A DNA stretch of 54,542 bases from Peptococcaceae bacterium BICA1-8 (GTDB taxonomy: Bacteria > Bacillota > Peptococcia > Peptococcales > BICA1-8), in NCBI GenBank assembly GCA_000802045.1, contig JUEF01000102.1, positions 1 through 54,542 on the forward strand, written 5' to 3'. The notes under the pieces were generated by a model. The model made no database searches, had not been told where the DNA came from, and saw nothing but the letters and a program-made list of their open reading frames with translations. The position numbers were made by a program, and so were the translations under genes. Positions 25,253-34,329 of this stretch are shown piece after piece; position 1 is the first letter of the stretch; each line of letters begins with the position of its first letter.

Positions 25253-28200
25253 TCACGCCCTCCTATCGCATCTTAAGCATCTCATGGACTCTGCTAGAGC
25301 ATTTAGTTTATGGTAACCTACTGCCACCTCATCGAAACCTTGTTTCCGCATTTCGGGATCGAGATATTTCATAAGGAATCTTTCATGCTCAACAAGTTCC
25401 TTTTCATCTAAAGGCTCAGGTATCTGAATATTTTCACCTGTGTTTAAGACTCCTTTTCCCCCGAGATATTTATCAATAGAGATGGCTGCTTTTTTTCCAT
25501 CAGCTATTGCTGTAATAGCGACATCAGAACATCTAACTACATCTCCTCCAGCAAACACTCCATCAATTTTAGTCATACCACTAACCGGATCAACAACAAA
25601 GGTACCCCATTTTGTTAATTCTATTTCATCTTTATTTATAAAGGGCAAATCAGAATACTGACTTACAGCTGGAATAACCATATCAACTTCAACAGTGAAT
25701 TCCGAATCGGGGACAATTATTGGCCTCCTTCTGCCGCTGGCATCAAAATCCCCAAGGTTCATATGAACACATTCAACCCCTTCAACTTTACTGTTCCCAG
25801 TAAACCGGACCGGAGTTACTAAAGGAATAATCTTAATTCCTTCCTCAACTGCATCATGAATCTCTCTAAAATCTGCAGGCATATCGTCTACCATTCGACG
25901 ATATAGAATGGTAACTTCTTCTGCTCCCATTCGAACAGCGACCCTGGCAGCATCGATGGCCGTATTTCCACCACCGATAACAGCCACACGTTTACCTATT
26001 GTCACCGACCGCTTTAAATTGACATCACGGAGGAAATCTAGACCGTGATAGACACCGGGAAGTTCTTCTCCTGGAATATTAATCTTATGTGAAAATTGGG
26101 TTCCAGTAGCAATATAGAGGGAATTATGCCTTTCTTGAAGCTCTTGAAATGTAACATCTCTACCTACTTCGGTATTAAGATGAATTTTCACCCCTGTTTG
26201 TTCAATCAATTTAATTTCTCTCTGAAGAACATCTTTAGGTAGGCGATATTCTGGTATACCGAAGGCCAGTACTCCCCCAGCAACAGGCTGTGATTCATAA
26301 CTATGTACATCATAGCCCAGCCTAGCTAGATAATAACCACAGGTTAAACCAGATGGACCAGCTCCAATAATGCCTATGCTTTTGTTATTGCTGGGATAAA
26401 TAATGTCAGAATAAGGCTCTTCATGCTTTAATACATAATCTGCAACATACCGCTTAAGATCAGCGATAGCTATTGATTCATCTAGTTGGGCTCTGCGGCA
26501 TTTGCTCTCACAAGGATGGGTGCATACCCGTCCGCAAACTGCAGGGAAGGGATTTTCTTTTCGGATAAGATTATAAGCGTCTCTTAATCTTCCTGCTGCA
26601 ATTAAGGCTAAATAACCTGGAACATTAACATTAGCTGGACATGCATTCTCACAGGGTGAAATAAACAAATCAGAGCATACTCCGGCTCGACAGTATTTAT
26701 CTTTAATATGCTCTTCATATTCATGGCGGAAATACTTGATGGTACTTAAAACAGGATTAGGAGCAGTTTGACCTAAGCCACACATAGCAGATTCTTTAAT
26801 GGCCTCGCTGAGTTCCTCAAGAAGCTCTATATCCCCGTCCTTTCCTTCGCCTCGGGTAATTCTTTCTAAAATTTCCAGCATTCTTTTTGTTCCAGTCCGG
26901 CAGGGAACACATTTACCACATGATTCATCTTGAACAAAATCCATAAAATACCGGGCTACATCTACCATGCAGGTGTCTTCATCCATACTTATCAGACCGC
27001 CCGAACCCATGATTGCTCCTAAATTAGTAAGAGAATCGTAATCAACCGGGGTATTAAGGAATTCCTTTGTTATACATCCGCCGGAAGGGCCTCCTGTTTG
27101 TGCGGCCTTAAAACCTTTGTTTTTAGGAATGCCCCCGCCTAATTTAAAGAGAATATTTCCTAAGCTCATCCCCATGGGAACTTCTACTAGACCAGTATTA
27201 GCAATATTACCAGCCAAAGCGAATACTTTTGTTCCTTTGCTTTTAGCTGTACCATATTGAACAAACCATTCACTTCCATTTAGAAGAATAGGGGGAATAT
27301 TGGCAAGGGTTTCCACGTTATTAATAATAGTCGGTTTACCAAACAAACCTTCTTCAAAAGGGAACGGAGGTTTCTGTCTAGGTTCACCCCTTTGACCCTC
27401 AATTGAAGTCATAAGTGCGGTTTCTTCTCCACAAACAAATGCTCCCGCACCAATACGAATCTCTAAATCAAATTCAAAATCAGACCCAAATATTTTTTCG
27501 CCAAGAATTTTTTTGTTACGTGCTTCGGCGATGGCATTACTTAGACGCTCAACAGCAAGCGGGTATTCGGCTCGAACATAAACATATCCTTTTTGCGCTC
27601 CAATAGCATAACCACTAATAATCATTCCTTCAATTATAGTATGGGGATCTCCCTCAAGAATACTTCGATCCATGAAGGCACCTGGATCACCTTCATCTGC
27701 ATTACAAACAATATATTTTGTGTCACCTACAGCATTAAGTCCAGCCTCGAATTTTATGCCTGTCGAAAATCCTCCGCCTCCCCGACCTCGAAGACCAGAT
27801 TTCTTTATTTCCTCCACTATAGAAATTGGGCTCATTCCCGAAAGTACTTTACCAAGGGCCATATATCCATCATTAGAAATATATGCATTTAAAGAAGAGT
27901 GCTCAATTATTCCACAATTTCTAAGAGCAATTTTCACTTGATCCTTAAAAAAATCGATATCACTTAATCGGGGAACATGGATTCCTTTTTGGCGATCAAA
28001 ATAGGTTTTATCTTTTTTAATTATTCCATCTAGAAGGTGAGATTTTACAATAGCAGAAATATCTTCAGGAGTAAGTTGAGTATAGAAAGTTTCATCAGGC
28101 AGAATTACCAGAACTGGGCCAATATCACAGCTACCAATACATCCTGTCTCTACCACAAATACATCTTTTTCAATGTCATTTTCCTTAAGGGCATCAAGTA

Positions 28201-28345
28201 AAGCATCTTTGACTGCATAACATTTAGAAGATATACATCCTGCACCAGCACAGACAAGAATTTGAAATTTATACTTTTGCAGATTTTCCTTGTAATATGT
28301 CTTAATTTTCACAATATCATCTAAGCTTCTAACTTCCAAAGTCAT
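25253..28345 (-). CDS. hydB: Hydrogenase diaphorase subunit: NuoF/HydB fused to an NfnB/GltD-like flavoprotein module
   Basis: A 1030-residue fusion. Residues about 25-105 form a thioredoxin-like [2Fe-2S] domain (Cys32, 37, 69, 73). Residues 130-560 are NuoF, with the FMN/NADH motif GRGGGGF (187-193), NADEGDPGAFMDR and the [4Fe-4S] ligands CGKCVPC (476-482) with Cys522. From 565 on, the protein continues as a GltD/NfnB-type module: Cys ligands (565, 569, 604-616), FAD fold GAGPSG (661-666) and NAD(P)H fold GGGNTA (791-796). The usual HydB C-terminal 2[4Fe-4S] domain is replaced by this module. Two pyridine-nucleotide sites suggest coupling of H2, ferredoxin, NADH and possibly NADPH. The ATG overlaps the hydC stop (ATGA). 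Confidence 0.93.
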   Translation of the reverse strand: MTLEVRSLDDIVKIKTYYKENLQKYKFQILVCAGAGCISSKCYAVKDALLDALKENDIEKDVFVVETGCIGSCDIGPVLVILPDETFYTQLTPEDISAIVKSHLLDGIIKKDKTYFDRQKGIHVPRLSDIDFFKDQVKIALRNCGIIEHSSLNAYISNDGYMALGKVLSGMSPISIVEEIKKSGLRGRGGGGFSTGIKFEAGLNAVGDTKYIVCNADEGDPGAFMDRSILEGDPHTIIEGMIISGYAIGAQKGYVYVRAEYPLAVERLSNAIAEARNKKILGEKIFGSDFEFDLEIRIGAGAFVCGEETALMTSIEGQRGEPRQKPPFPFEEGLFGKPTIINNVETLANIPPILLNGSEWFVQYGTAKSKGTKVFALAGNIANTGLVEVPMGMSLGNILFKLGGGIPKNKGFKAAQTGGPSGGCITKEFLNTPVDYDSLTNLGAIMGSGGLISMDEDTCMVDVARYFMDFVQDESCGKCVPCRTGTKRMLEILERITRGEGKDGDIELLEELSEAIKESAMCGLGQTAPNPVLSTIKYFRHEYEEHIKDKYCRAGVCSDLFISPCENACPANVNVPGYLALIAAGRLRDAYNLIRKENPFPAVCGRVCTHPCESKCRRAQLDESIAIADLKRYVADYVLKHEEPYSDIIYPSNNKSIGIIGAGPSGLTCGYYLARLGYDVHSYESQPVAGGVLAFGIPEYRLPKDVLQREIKLIEQTGVKIHLNTEVGRDVTFQELQERHNSLYIATGTQFSHKINIPGEELPGVYHGLDFLRDVNLKRSVTIGKRVAVIGGGNTAIDAARVAVRMGAEEVTILYRRMVDDMPADFREIHDAVEEGIKIIPLVTPVRFTGNSKVEGVECVHMNLGDFDASGRRRPIIVPDSEFTVEVDMVIPAVSQYSDLPFINKDEIELTKWGTFVVDPVSGMTKIDGVFAGGDVVRCSDVAITAIADGKKAAISIDKYLGGKGVLNTGENIQIPEPLDEKELVEHERFLMKYLDPEMRKQGFDEVAVGYHKLNALAESMRCLRCDRRA

Positions 28346-28851
28346 TTTTTCACCTCCTCAAATTCCTTAAGAATAGACTTGAGTTTATCAGGGTTAACCT
28401 GTTTGTATACCTCATCATTAATTGTAATTGCTGGAGCTAGACCACAGGCACCTATACAGCGCATGACTTCAAGGGTAAATTTCCCATCAGTAGTGGTCTC
28501 TCCTACTTGAACTTTAAGAAGCTCTATGAGTCGATCAATAATCTTTTTACTGCCCCGTACATAGCAAGCGGTACCGAGACATACTTTGATAGTATTTTCC
28601 CCTCTGGGTTGAGTTGAAAAAAAAGAATAAAAGGTTATTACTCCACTTACTTGGGATAGAGGCATATCCAGCCTTTGAGCTATAAATTTCTGTAATTCTA
28701 AGGGAATATGTCCATAGATACCTTGAGCCAGATGTAGAATTTGAATCAGACTGCCTTCTTTATTTTTGTACTCATCAATTATTTCACTGATACGTGTGTA
28801 CTTCTCCTGATCACTTTCCTCAGCACATTGACATTTATTTTCTAAAGCCAT
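28342..28851 (-). CDS. hydC: Hydrogenase [2Fe-2S] subunit, NuoE/HydC type
   Basis: A 169-residue thioredoxin-fold ferredoxin subunit. The start is placed at 28851 (MALENKCQC) behind GGAAGGGG; longer in-frame starts lack a site. It has the NuoE fold (a helical N-domain with LAQGIYGHIP and SQVSGVITFYSFFS) and the cluster ligands Cys-x4-Cys (CLGTAC) and Cys-x3-Cys (CIGAC). It links HydB to HydA electron flow in the trimeric complex and is the first gene of the operon. Confidence 0.94.
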   Translation of the reverse strand: MALENKCQCAEESDQEKYTRISEIIDEYKNKEGSLIQILHLAQGIYGHIPLELQKFIAQRLDMPLSQVSGVITFYSFFSTQPRGENTIKVCLGTACYVRGSKKIIDRLIELLKVQVGETTTDGKFTLEVMRCIGACGLAPAITINDEVYKQVNPDKLKSILKEFEEVKK

Positions 28852-28906
28852 CCTTAACACCCCTTCCATTATTAATAATATAATGATTGTTTTCACATTC
28901 ACATTA

Positions 28907-28935
28907 ATTATCATACATTCAAATAATTCAGTCAA
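28907..28935 (-). promoter_or_regulatory. Promoter of the hydCBA operon
   Basis: On the - strand TTGACT (28935-28930), 17-base spacer, GATAAT (28912-28907). The flanks GATTGTT (28884-28890) and AACAATC (28934-28940) are complementary; no convincing Rex operator was seen. Confidence 0.75.
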
Positions 28936-29018
28936 CAATCTTTTCTAATTAATTATAGTAAAATTTTCGTTTTTTCTTGGATCACTATAGCTCCCGTCCT
29001 ATTTCCTTTTTTAAATAG

Positions 29019-29047
29019 TTTAAAAAAACATAAAATTGCGTTATAAT
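29019..29047 (+). promoter_or_regulatory. Possible azlCD promoter
   Basis: TTTAAA (29019-29024), 17 bases, TATAAT (29042-29047). The -10 is perfect but the -35 is weak. Confidence 0.5.
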
Positions 29048-29113
29048 TGTATTAATTTATATATATACTATTTTTATTTAAGTTCAAAACAGTCAAAAGG
29101 GGTAATGAAATAG

Positions 29114-29800
29114 ATGCAGCTTTTAAATAATGATTTTAAAGAAGGAGCAAAGGAGGTAGTCCCGATTTTGGTCGGAATAATACCCTTTGGAATGATCTCC
29201 GGTATTGCAGCTATAAATGCAGGTTTTTCTAAAATGACAGCATTATTTATGTCTGTTTTTTTATTTGCTGGCTCAGCTCAATTGGCTATAGTTCAACTTA
29301 TTAACAATAACTCCGCAGTACTCATAATAGTGAGCACCGCACTAATTATTAACATGCGTTTTGTAATGTATAGCGCCAGTCTTGCGCCCCATTTTCAGCA
29401 TACTTCACAAAAACTAAAAATGCTTTTAGCTTATTTACTAACCGACCAGGCATATGCATTGTCTGTTAGCCGATTTGTAAATGATAATAAAATAAATCAT
29501 GCCCAGTATTATATGGGAAATGCCGTTTTACTCTGGCTTACCTGGCAATTATCAACAATAATGGGTATTTACCTTGGCGCTGGTATTCCGAAAGAATGGG
29601 GTTTGGATTTCGCTATTCCTTTAACCTTTTTAGTATTACTAGTAAATGCAATTGACGATTCTTCCACTGCAACAGCTGCTTTTGTTGGAGGAATTATTGC
29701 AGTTATAGGACATCCCCTCCCCTATAATTTAGGACTTATTATTGCTGCTATAGTTGGTGTTACATCAGGATTATTATTTGAGCTTTGGAAAAATAGATAA
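29114..29800 (+). CDS. azlC: Branched-chain amino acid exporter large subunit AzlC
   Basis: A 228-residue membrane protein with six or more transmembrane helices. The AzlC/YgaZ signature is present: VPILVGIIPFGMISGIAAIN near the start and FLFAGSAQLAIVQL. With AzlD it forms an exporter for branched-chain (and similar hydrophobic) amino acids. AAAAGGGG precedes ATG 29114 by about eleven bases. It forms a two-gene unit with azlD. Confidence 0.92.
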   Translation: MQLLNNDFKEGAKEVVPILVGIIPFGMISGIAAINAGFSKMTALFMSVFLFAGSAQLAIVQLINNNSAVLIIVSTALIINMRFVMYSASLAPHFQHTSQKLKMLLAYLLTDQAYALSVSRFVNDNKINHAQYYMGNAVLLWLTWQLSTIMGIYLGAGIPKEWGLDFAIPLTFLVLLVNAIDDSSTATAAFVGGIIAVIGHPLPYNLGLIIAAIVGVTSGLLFELWKNR

Positions 29801-29842
29801 TGCGAAACTAGCAAGCTTGAATTATTCACATTGGAGGATAAA

Positions 29843-30187
29843 ATGCATTCAGCTACTATTTGGATAGTTATTATATTAACTGGACTGGGAACATTTTTAT
29901 TAAGGCTATCTTTTATTAATTTATATGGCAAAATAAAAATGCATACTTTATTAAAAAAATCTCTCCGCTTTATTCCCCCTGCTGTTTTTGCAGCACTTGT
30001 ACTACCTGCACTTCTTTATAATAGTGATAGTGTAATTAATATTTCATTACACAATTATCGGCTGTTAGCAGGCATTATAGCTGCTTTTCTTGCTTGGAAA
30101 CTAAAAAATGTACTATTAACAACCTTTGTTGGATTAGGTGCACTCTGGGTATTTCAATGGATTATGCAACTATTTTTTATAAAATAA
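29843..30187 (+). CDS. azlD: Branched-chain amino acid exporter small subunit AzlD
   Basis: A 114-residue AzlD/YgaH-type membrane protein with about four helices (TIWIVIILTGLGTFLLRLSF near the N-terminus, the conserved LRFIPPAVFAALVLPALL and a C-terminal hydrophobic end). ATG 29843 is preceded by GGAGG at 29833-29837; the TTG at 29831 overlaps that site. It acts together with AzlC. Confidence 0.9.
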   Translation: MHSATIWIVIILTGLGTFLLRLSFINLYGKIKMHTLLKKSLRFIPPAVFAALVLPALLYNSDSVINISLHNYRLLAGIIAAFLAWKLKNVLLTTFVGLGALWVFQWIMQLFFIK

Positions 30188-30202
30188 AATATATTTGTTT
30201 AT

Positions 30203-30255
30203 AAAAAAAGATAAAAGAAACAAGGGCTCTAAGCCTGTTTCTTTTATCTTTTTTT
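30203..30255. terminator. Bidirectional terminator between azlD and the paaK operon
   Basis: A 22-bp stem (30203-30225 with 30234-30255, one bulged A) whose outer parts are A and T runs on either side; it can stop transcription from both converging units. Confidence 0.88.
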
Positions 30256-30277
30256 GTAAAGTTTGTTTAAATAAATA

Positions 30278-30730
30278 TTAATCCCAGCAATAATAAATTA
30301 GGTCTATTGCTTCCTCTTCGCTTTCGATTAACTTAATATTGTTTTTTTGTAGACTAGTAATTGCCTCAGATAATTTATCTACTCTAAAAATGACTAAAGC
30401 TTTTTTAGGCTTAGCACCCATAAATGCGTACATATATTCAATATTCACGTTTTCTTTCTCTAATATCTTTAATACCTTATCTATACCACCTGGAGTATCT
30501 TCAAGTTCTACAGCAATTACCTCACCTAATTTGACAGCAAAATTATTATCTAGTAATAATTCTACCGCAATTTCCGGCTGATCGACAATTAATCTTAGCA
30601 CACCAAAATCCGCTGTATCGGCTAAGGTTAAGGCTCTTAAATTAATATTGTTTTCAGCCAATATTGAAGTTACCGCACTTAAACGTCCTGGTACATTTTC
30701 AAGAAATATTGAAAGTTGCTTGATTACCAT
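30278..30730 (-). CDS. Tandem ACT-domain protein linked to paaK
   Basis: A 150-residue protein built of two ACT repeats (about 1-68, KQLSIFLENVPGRLSAVTSI; about 70-145, EVIAVELEDTPGGIDKVLKI). ACT domains bind amino acids; standalone double-ACT proteins are frequent partners of phenylacetate-CoA ligase and indolepyruvate oxidoreductase genes. It lies 12 bases behind paaK under the same T-box and could sense an aromatic or other hydrophobic amino acid. Confidence 0.9.
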   Translation of the reverse strand: MVIKQLSIFLENVPGRLSAVTSILAENNINLRALTLADTADFGVLRLIVDQPEIAVELLLDNNFAVKLGEVIAVELEDTPGGIDKVLKILEKENVNIEYMYAFMGAKPKKALVIFRVDKLSEAITSLQKNNIKLIESEEEAIDLIYYCWD

Positions 30731-30742
30731 GCAAATACCTCC

Positions 30743-32041
30743 TTAAAATTTTCTTTTATCTATAACCCTTTTAGCTTTTCCTTCACTTCTAGCTATTGTT
30801 TTAGGCTCAACTAATTTTACTCTTACTGAAACTCCAAGTAAACTTTCAATTTCACTTCGTATTTTTTTGTTTAAACTTTCTAATCTTTTGACTTCATCAA
30901 AAAAGGTTTTTTCTGAGACTTCTACTTGAACTTCTAAATTATCTAATTGACCTTCCCTATCAATAATAATTTGATAATGAGGTTCTACTTCTCCTATTTC
31001 TAATAGTACATGTTCAATTTGAGAAGGGAAAACATTTACTCCGCGAATAATTAACATATCATCAGTTCTTCCTTCTATTCTACTTATTTTTATGCTTGTT
31101 CGTCCACATTCACATTGTTTATCTATTATCCTTGAAATATCTCCTGTCCGATAGCGAATTATAGGTAATGCTTCCTTAGTCAGAGAAGTGAATACTAATT
31201 CGCCTTGTTCCCCTGGAGGCAACACCTCCCCTGTTTTAGGATTTATAACCTCTACTATAAAGTGATCTTCCATAACGTGTAAACCATTTTTATACTTGCA
31301 TTCTACTGCAACACCAGGACCTATTATTTCACTTAAACCGTAAATATCTATAGCTAGTATCCCCAGTTTTTCTTCTATTTCTTTACGCATATTTTCTGAC
31401 CAAGGTTCTGCACCGAAAAGTCCAGCTTTTAGTTTTAAATCAGCAGGCTTTAAACCCATTTCTTTGATTACCTCTGCAATGAATAAAGCATAGGAGGGTG
31501 TACAAGTCAAAATTGTACTCTCATAGTCTTTCATAATCATTACCTGACGTTTTGTATTGCCCCCTGAAATAGGAATTATAGATGCGCCAATTTTTTCTGC
31601 TCCATAGTGTACGCCTAGCCCCCCTGTAAACAATCCATATCCATAAGCATTTTGAATCACATCTTCCTTTTGTACACCAGCATTCATTAATGCACGGGCC
31701 ATTAACTCAGACCAGGTATTTAAATCATTTCTTGTATAACCAACTACTGTAGGTTTTCCTGTTGTTCCTGAAGAAGAATGGATTCTTACTACTTCACTTA
31801 AGGAAACTGCAAACATGCCATAGGGATAGTTATCTCTTAAATCCTGTTTTTTGGTAAAAGGGAATTTTCTTAAGTCTTCCAAAGACTCTAAATCTTTGGG
31901 CTCAATATTTTCTTGTTGCATAATGTTTCTGTAATGAGGAACATTATGATATGCCCTTTCAAGCGTTTGTTGTAGTCGCTCTTGTTGTAAAGTTCTTAAT
32001 GCTTCACGAGGTAAACATTCAAATTTTTGATTCCAGTACAT
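30743..32041 (-). CDS. paaK: Phenylacetate-CoA ligase (AMP-forming)
   Basis: A 432-residue ANL-superfamily ligase, the standard PaaK length when started at ATG 32041 ([15 protein letters not shown]), eight bases after GGGAGG. The adenylate loop [16 protein letters not shown], the acyl pocket [14 protein letters not shown] and the hinge [19 protein letters not shown] are in order. It activates phenylacetate or another arylacetate to the CoA thioester, an end step of aromatic amino acid breakdown via 2-oxoacid oxidoreductases. A T-box leader precedes it. Confidence 0.93.
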   Translation of the reverse strand: MYWNQKFECLPREALRTLQQERLQQTLERAYHNVPHYRNIMQQENIEPKDLESLEDLRKFPFTKKQDLRDNYPYGMFAVSLSEVVRIHSSSGTTGKPTVVGYTRNDLNTWSELMARALMNAGVQKEDVIQNAYGYGLFTGGLGVHYGAEKIGASIIPISGGNTKRQVMIMKDYESTILTCTPSYALFIAEVIKEMGLKPADLKLKAGLFGAEPWSENMRKEIEEKLGILAIDIYGLSEIIGPGVAVECKYKNGLHVMEDHFIVEVINPKTGEVLPPGEQGELVFTSLTKEALPIIRYRTGDISRIIDKQCECGRTSIKISRIEGRTDDMLIIRGVNVFPSQIEHVLLEIGEVEPHYQIIIDREGQLDNLEVQVEVSEKTFFDEVKRLESLNKKIRSEIESLLGVSVRVKLVEPKTIARSEGKAKRVIDKRKF

Positions 32042-32103
32042 TTTAATATCCTCCCTTAGTAGAATTGTGACGTAAGAATAGTTATTAGCGGTAAAAAAAC
32101 CAA

Positions 32104-32393
32104 ATAATAAAAAACCTTTCGCGCCCGAAGGGACGAAAGGTTTGATCCGTGGTACCACCCTAATTTAACCGTTTTAGAAAAAAACAGCTATCTCACGGGT
32201 ACTAGAAGCAAAAAAATATCCAATACCCTTTCTATGTAACGGTAGAACCCGTTTAGACTTACTTTGTTTCAGCCTAACTACTCAGGAGCGAACTTCAACT
32301 ATCCATGCATTAGAAATGCTTACAGTCATTGACATTTCCTCCCTGAAAGCTGGGTATAGTCTACTTTTCTCCATCATTGTATTTTAATATATT
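32104..32393 (-). promoter_or_regulatory. T-box leader of paaK, probable Phe (TTC) specifier
   Basis: Read on the - strand: a Stem I with distal CAGGGAGGAAATGTCAATGACTG-type loop around 32320-32345, specifier region GAAGTTCGCTCCTGAG (TTC at 32292-32290, followed by the usual purine-C), T-box sequence GGGTGGTACCACGG (32160-32147), then a terminator stem AACCTTTCG/CGAAAGGTT (32142-32113) with a T run. Read-through should occur when tRNA-Phe is uncharged. The specifier-region layout is the same as in the symporter T-box at 8765-9131. Confidence 0.88.
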
Positions 32394-32399
32394 TTAATT

Positions 32400-32429
32400 A
32401 TATTACCATCAGTCAAAATAATTTGTCAA
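32400..32429 (-). promoter_or_regulatory. Promoter of the paaK T-box transcript
   Basis: On the - strand TTGACA (32429-32424), 18-base spacer, TAATAT (32405-32400), directly ahead of the T-box. Confidence 0.65.
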
Positions 32430-32500
32430 TATTTGAATAATTTATTTGATAAAAACAAAATTAAATAAATCATGAGTTTCCTATGCTAACTGTGAATTAT

Positions 32501-32608
32501 TTACCATATACAGCAGGGCAGCTTTTTTACTAATATATTTTTTAATTCACCATCAATAGTTAATTCAACAACTAATTCTTCCTCTTCATACATGATTGGA
32601 GCATTCAT
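32501..32608 (-). CDS. Hypothetical 35-residue peptide
   Basis: A short ORF starting at ATG 32608 with GGAGG seven bases upstream. It reads MNAPIMYEEEELVVELTIDG and ends in KKLPCCIW. The acidic stretch EEEEL followed by a Cys-Cys-Ile-Trp terminus is unusual. No signal peptide or membrane helix. The overlapping ATG at 32612 opens a 8-codon frame only. I do not recognise it; a peptide precursor, a small regulator or a chance ORF are all possible, though the ribosome-binding site is strong. Confidence 0.5.
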   Translation of the reverse strand: MNAPIMYEEEELVVELTIDGELKNILVKKLPCCIW

Positions 32609-32775
32609 TCATTTGCCTCCTCTCTTTTTCTATATTATATATTACGACAATTAAGCGAAATGTGTTATATAATACTTTAAGATTATTATATATCTTTTAT
32701 AAAAAAAATCAACCCTAAAATAGGCCATTTTTTAAAATTTTTTAAATAACCAATTCAAAAAAAGGGATAAAAAAA

Positions 32776-32801
32776 AGGACCGATATTAAATTAAAGGCCC
32801 T
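32776..32801 (-). terminator. Terminator candidate after the 102-residue hypothetical gene
   Basis: On the - strand AGGGCC (32801-32796) can pair with GGTCCT (32781-32776, one G:U) and is followed by about eight Us. The stem is short and the loop is 14 bases. Confidence 0.45.
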
Positions 32802-32858
32802 ATTTATGCATAAAGTTATTAAATTGTATAATATAATTTTATGGAAATTATATTCTTC

Positions 32859-33167
32859 TTACAAATTATCCTCCTCTTTAAAGAAATCCTCAGGGGGAAA
32901 CAATAAGCCGTTATTTTCACCACTTAAAGGAGCTCTAGGAGCATCAACTATAGTAATACTATTATAGATAGTTTCTTTTGTTTTTGTGAAAAATGGTGAT
33001 TCTATTTTTTCACGGATTTCTACCCTTGGTATATACAAGGAGGTCTCATGTGGATAATCATATTTATATTTTTTTTCCAAGAACATTTTTAAGGGGCCAA
33101 TTTCTACTTTAGCTTTATTCTTATTAATTAAGGAAAACTTTTTAAGGAAAATTAGTATTCTTTTCAT
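32859..33167 (-). CDS. Hypothetical protein (102 aa)
   Basis: A 102-residue basic-then-acidic protein (MKRILIFLKKFSLINKNKAK at the start; PPEDFFKEEDNL at the end). It has no recognised domain, no signal peptide and no membrane helix. A GGAAAGAAG tract precedes the ATG. It follows the racemase-like enolase gene by 55 bases on the same strand and may be the last gene of that operon. Function unknown. Confidence 0.55.
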   Translation of the reverse strand: MKRILIFLKKFSLINKNKAKVEIGPLKMFLEKKYKYDYPHETSLYIPRVEIREKIESPFFTKTKETIYNSITIVDAPRAPLSGENNGLLFPPEDFFKEEDNL

Positions 33168-33222
33168 GATGAAACACTTCTTTCCTTTGCCTCTGACCTA
33201 TATAATTAATATATGATAGAAA

Positions 33223-34329
33223 TTAATTATAAGTTTTTTTGAATAAAGTTAGTTCTTTAATTTTCGCATTATTTACTTTGTACCCAATTCCAGGCAAACT
33301 AGGAATGGTAATAATTCCTTTATTTACTGTAACCTCTGGTAAAATAATATCATGATCCCAATACCTTGAGGAAGCAGCTGTATCACCTGGTAAAGTAAAA
33401 TTAGGCAGTGTTGTTAGTGCAATATTATGAGCTCTGCCAATCCCAGATTCTAACATGCCGCCACACCAGACTGGTATATTGTAGGATAGACAAAGGTCAT
33501 GGATTTTCCTTGCTTCGGTTAATCCTCCTACTCTACCAATTTTAATATTTATTATTCTGCAACTGCCTAATTGTATTGCTTTTCTGGCATCTTCCACACT
33601 ATGAATGCTTTCATCTAGACAAATTGGGGTATTAAGGTGTTTCTGTAATTGGGCGTGGTCAATAATATCATCATGGGCAAGTGGTTGTTCGATCATCATT
33701 AAGTTAAAGTTATCCAACTCTTTCAAACGATCCATGTCTTGCAAAGTATAGGCAGAATTGGCATCAGCCATTAAGGATATATCTGGGAAGTGTTGCCTAA
33801 CTTGTCTGATTATCTCAACATCCAAATTTGGTTTAATTTTAAGTTTTATCCTTTTGTATCCCTCTTGAAAATATTGATCAATTAAACTAAGTAAATCTGA
33901 CATATTTTCCTGAATGCCTATACTTATACCAACTTCAATAGCTGTTAGTTTTCCTCCTAAGGCTTGAGCTAGCGGTATATCCTGCTCTTTTGCATATAAA
34001 TCCCAGATAGCTCCTTCAATCGAAGATTTAGCCATATTATTACCCTTAATATGGCTAAATATGTAATTAATTTCCTGGGGATGGCTTATTGGGTTTTTAA
34101 GCACTATAGGTATTAGAAAATCCTCCAAGATGTGCCAGTTTGTTTTTAACGTTTCTTCATTGTATAAAGGTATTGTGAGAGCAACTGATTCACCCCAACC
34201 CGATAAACCATCATCGTTTATAACCTCTATTAAAATAAATTCTTTATCTTTTAGAGTCATAAAACTTGTAGTAAAAGGACTTAGTAGTTTCATTTTCATA
34301 TGTCGTAAAATTATTTGTTTGATGTTCAC
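33223..34329 (-). CDS. N-acylamino acid racemase / o-succinylbenzoate synthase-like enolase-superfamily enzyme
   Basis: A 368-residue muconate-lactonising-subgroup protein. The active site matches the Amycolatopsis N-succinylamino acid racemase almost number for number: Lys164 (KLKIK), metal ligands Asp189 (MADANSAY), Glu214 (IEQPL), Asp239 (CLDESI) and Lys263 (NIKIGRVGG). The [15 protein letters not shown] stretch is also typical of the OSBS/NSAR family. No menaquinone genes are nearby; the overlapping GNAT gene favours the N-succinylamino acid racemase role over menC. The GTG start at 34329 overlaps the upstream stop by one base. Confidence 0.85.
   Translation of the reverse strand: MNIKQIILRHMKMKLLSPFTTSFMTLKDKEFILIEVINDDGLSGWGESVALTIPLYNEETLKTNWHILEDFLIPIVLKNPISHPQEINYIFSHIKGNNMAKSSIEGAIWDLYAKEQDIPLAQALGGKLTAIEVGISIGIQENMSDLLSLIDQYFQEGYKRIKLKIKPNLDVEIIRQVRQHFPDISLMADANSAYTLQDMDRLKELDNFNLMMIEQPLAHDDIIDHAQLQKHLNTPICLDESIHSVEDARKAIQLGSCRIINIKIGRVGGLTEARKIHDLCLSYNIPVWCGGMLESGIGRAHNIALTTLPNFTLPGDTAASSRYWDHDIILPEVTVNKGIITIPSLPGIGYKVNNAKIKELTLFKKTYN

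Noticed and set aside
33223-34329. Naming the enolase-family protein menC
   Set aside because: No menaquinone genes are nearby and it overlaps a GNAT gene; the family shares one active site for both reactions, so a menC label is not supported.
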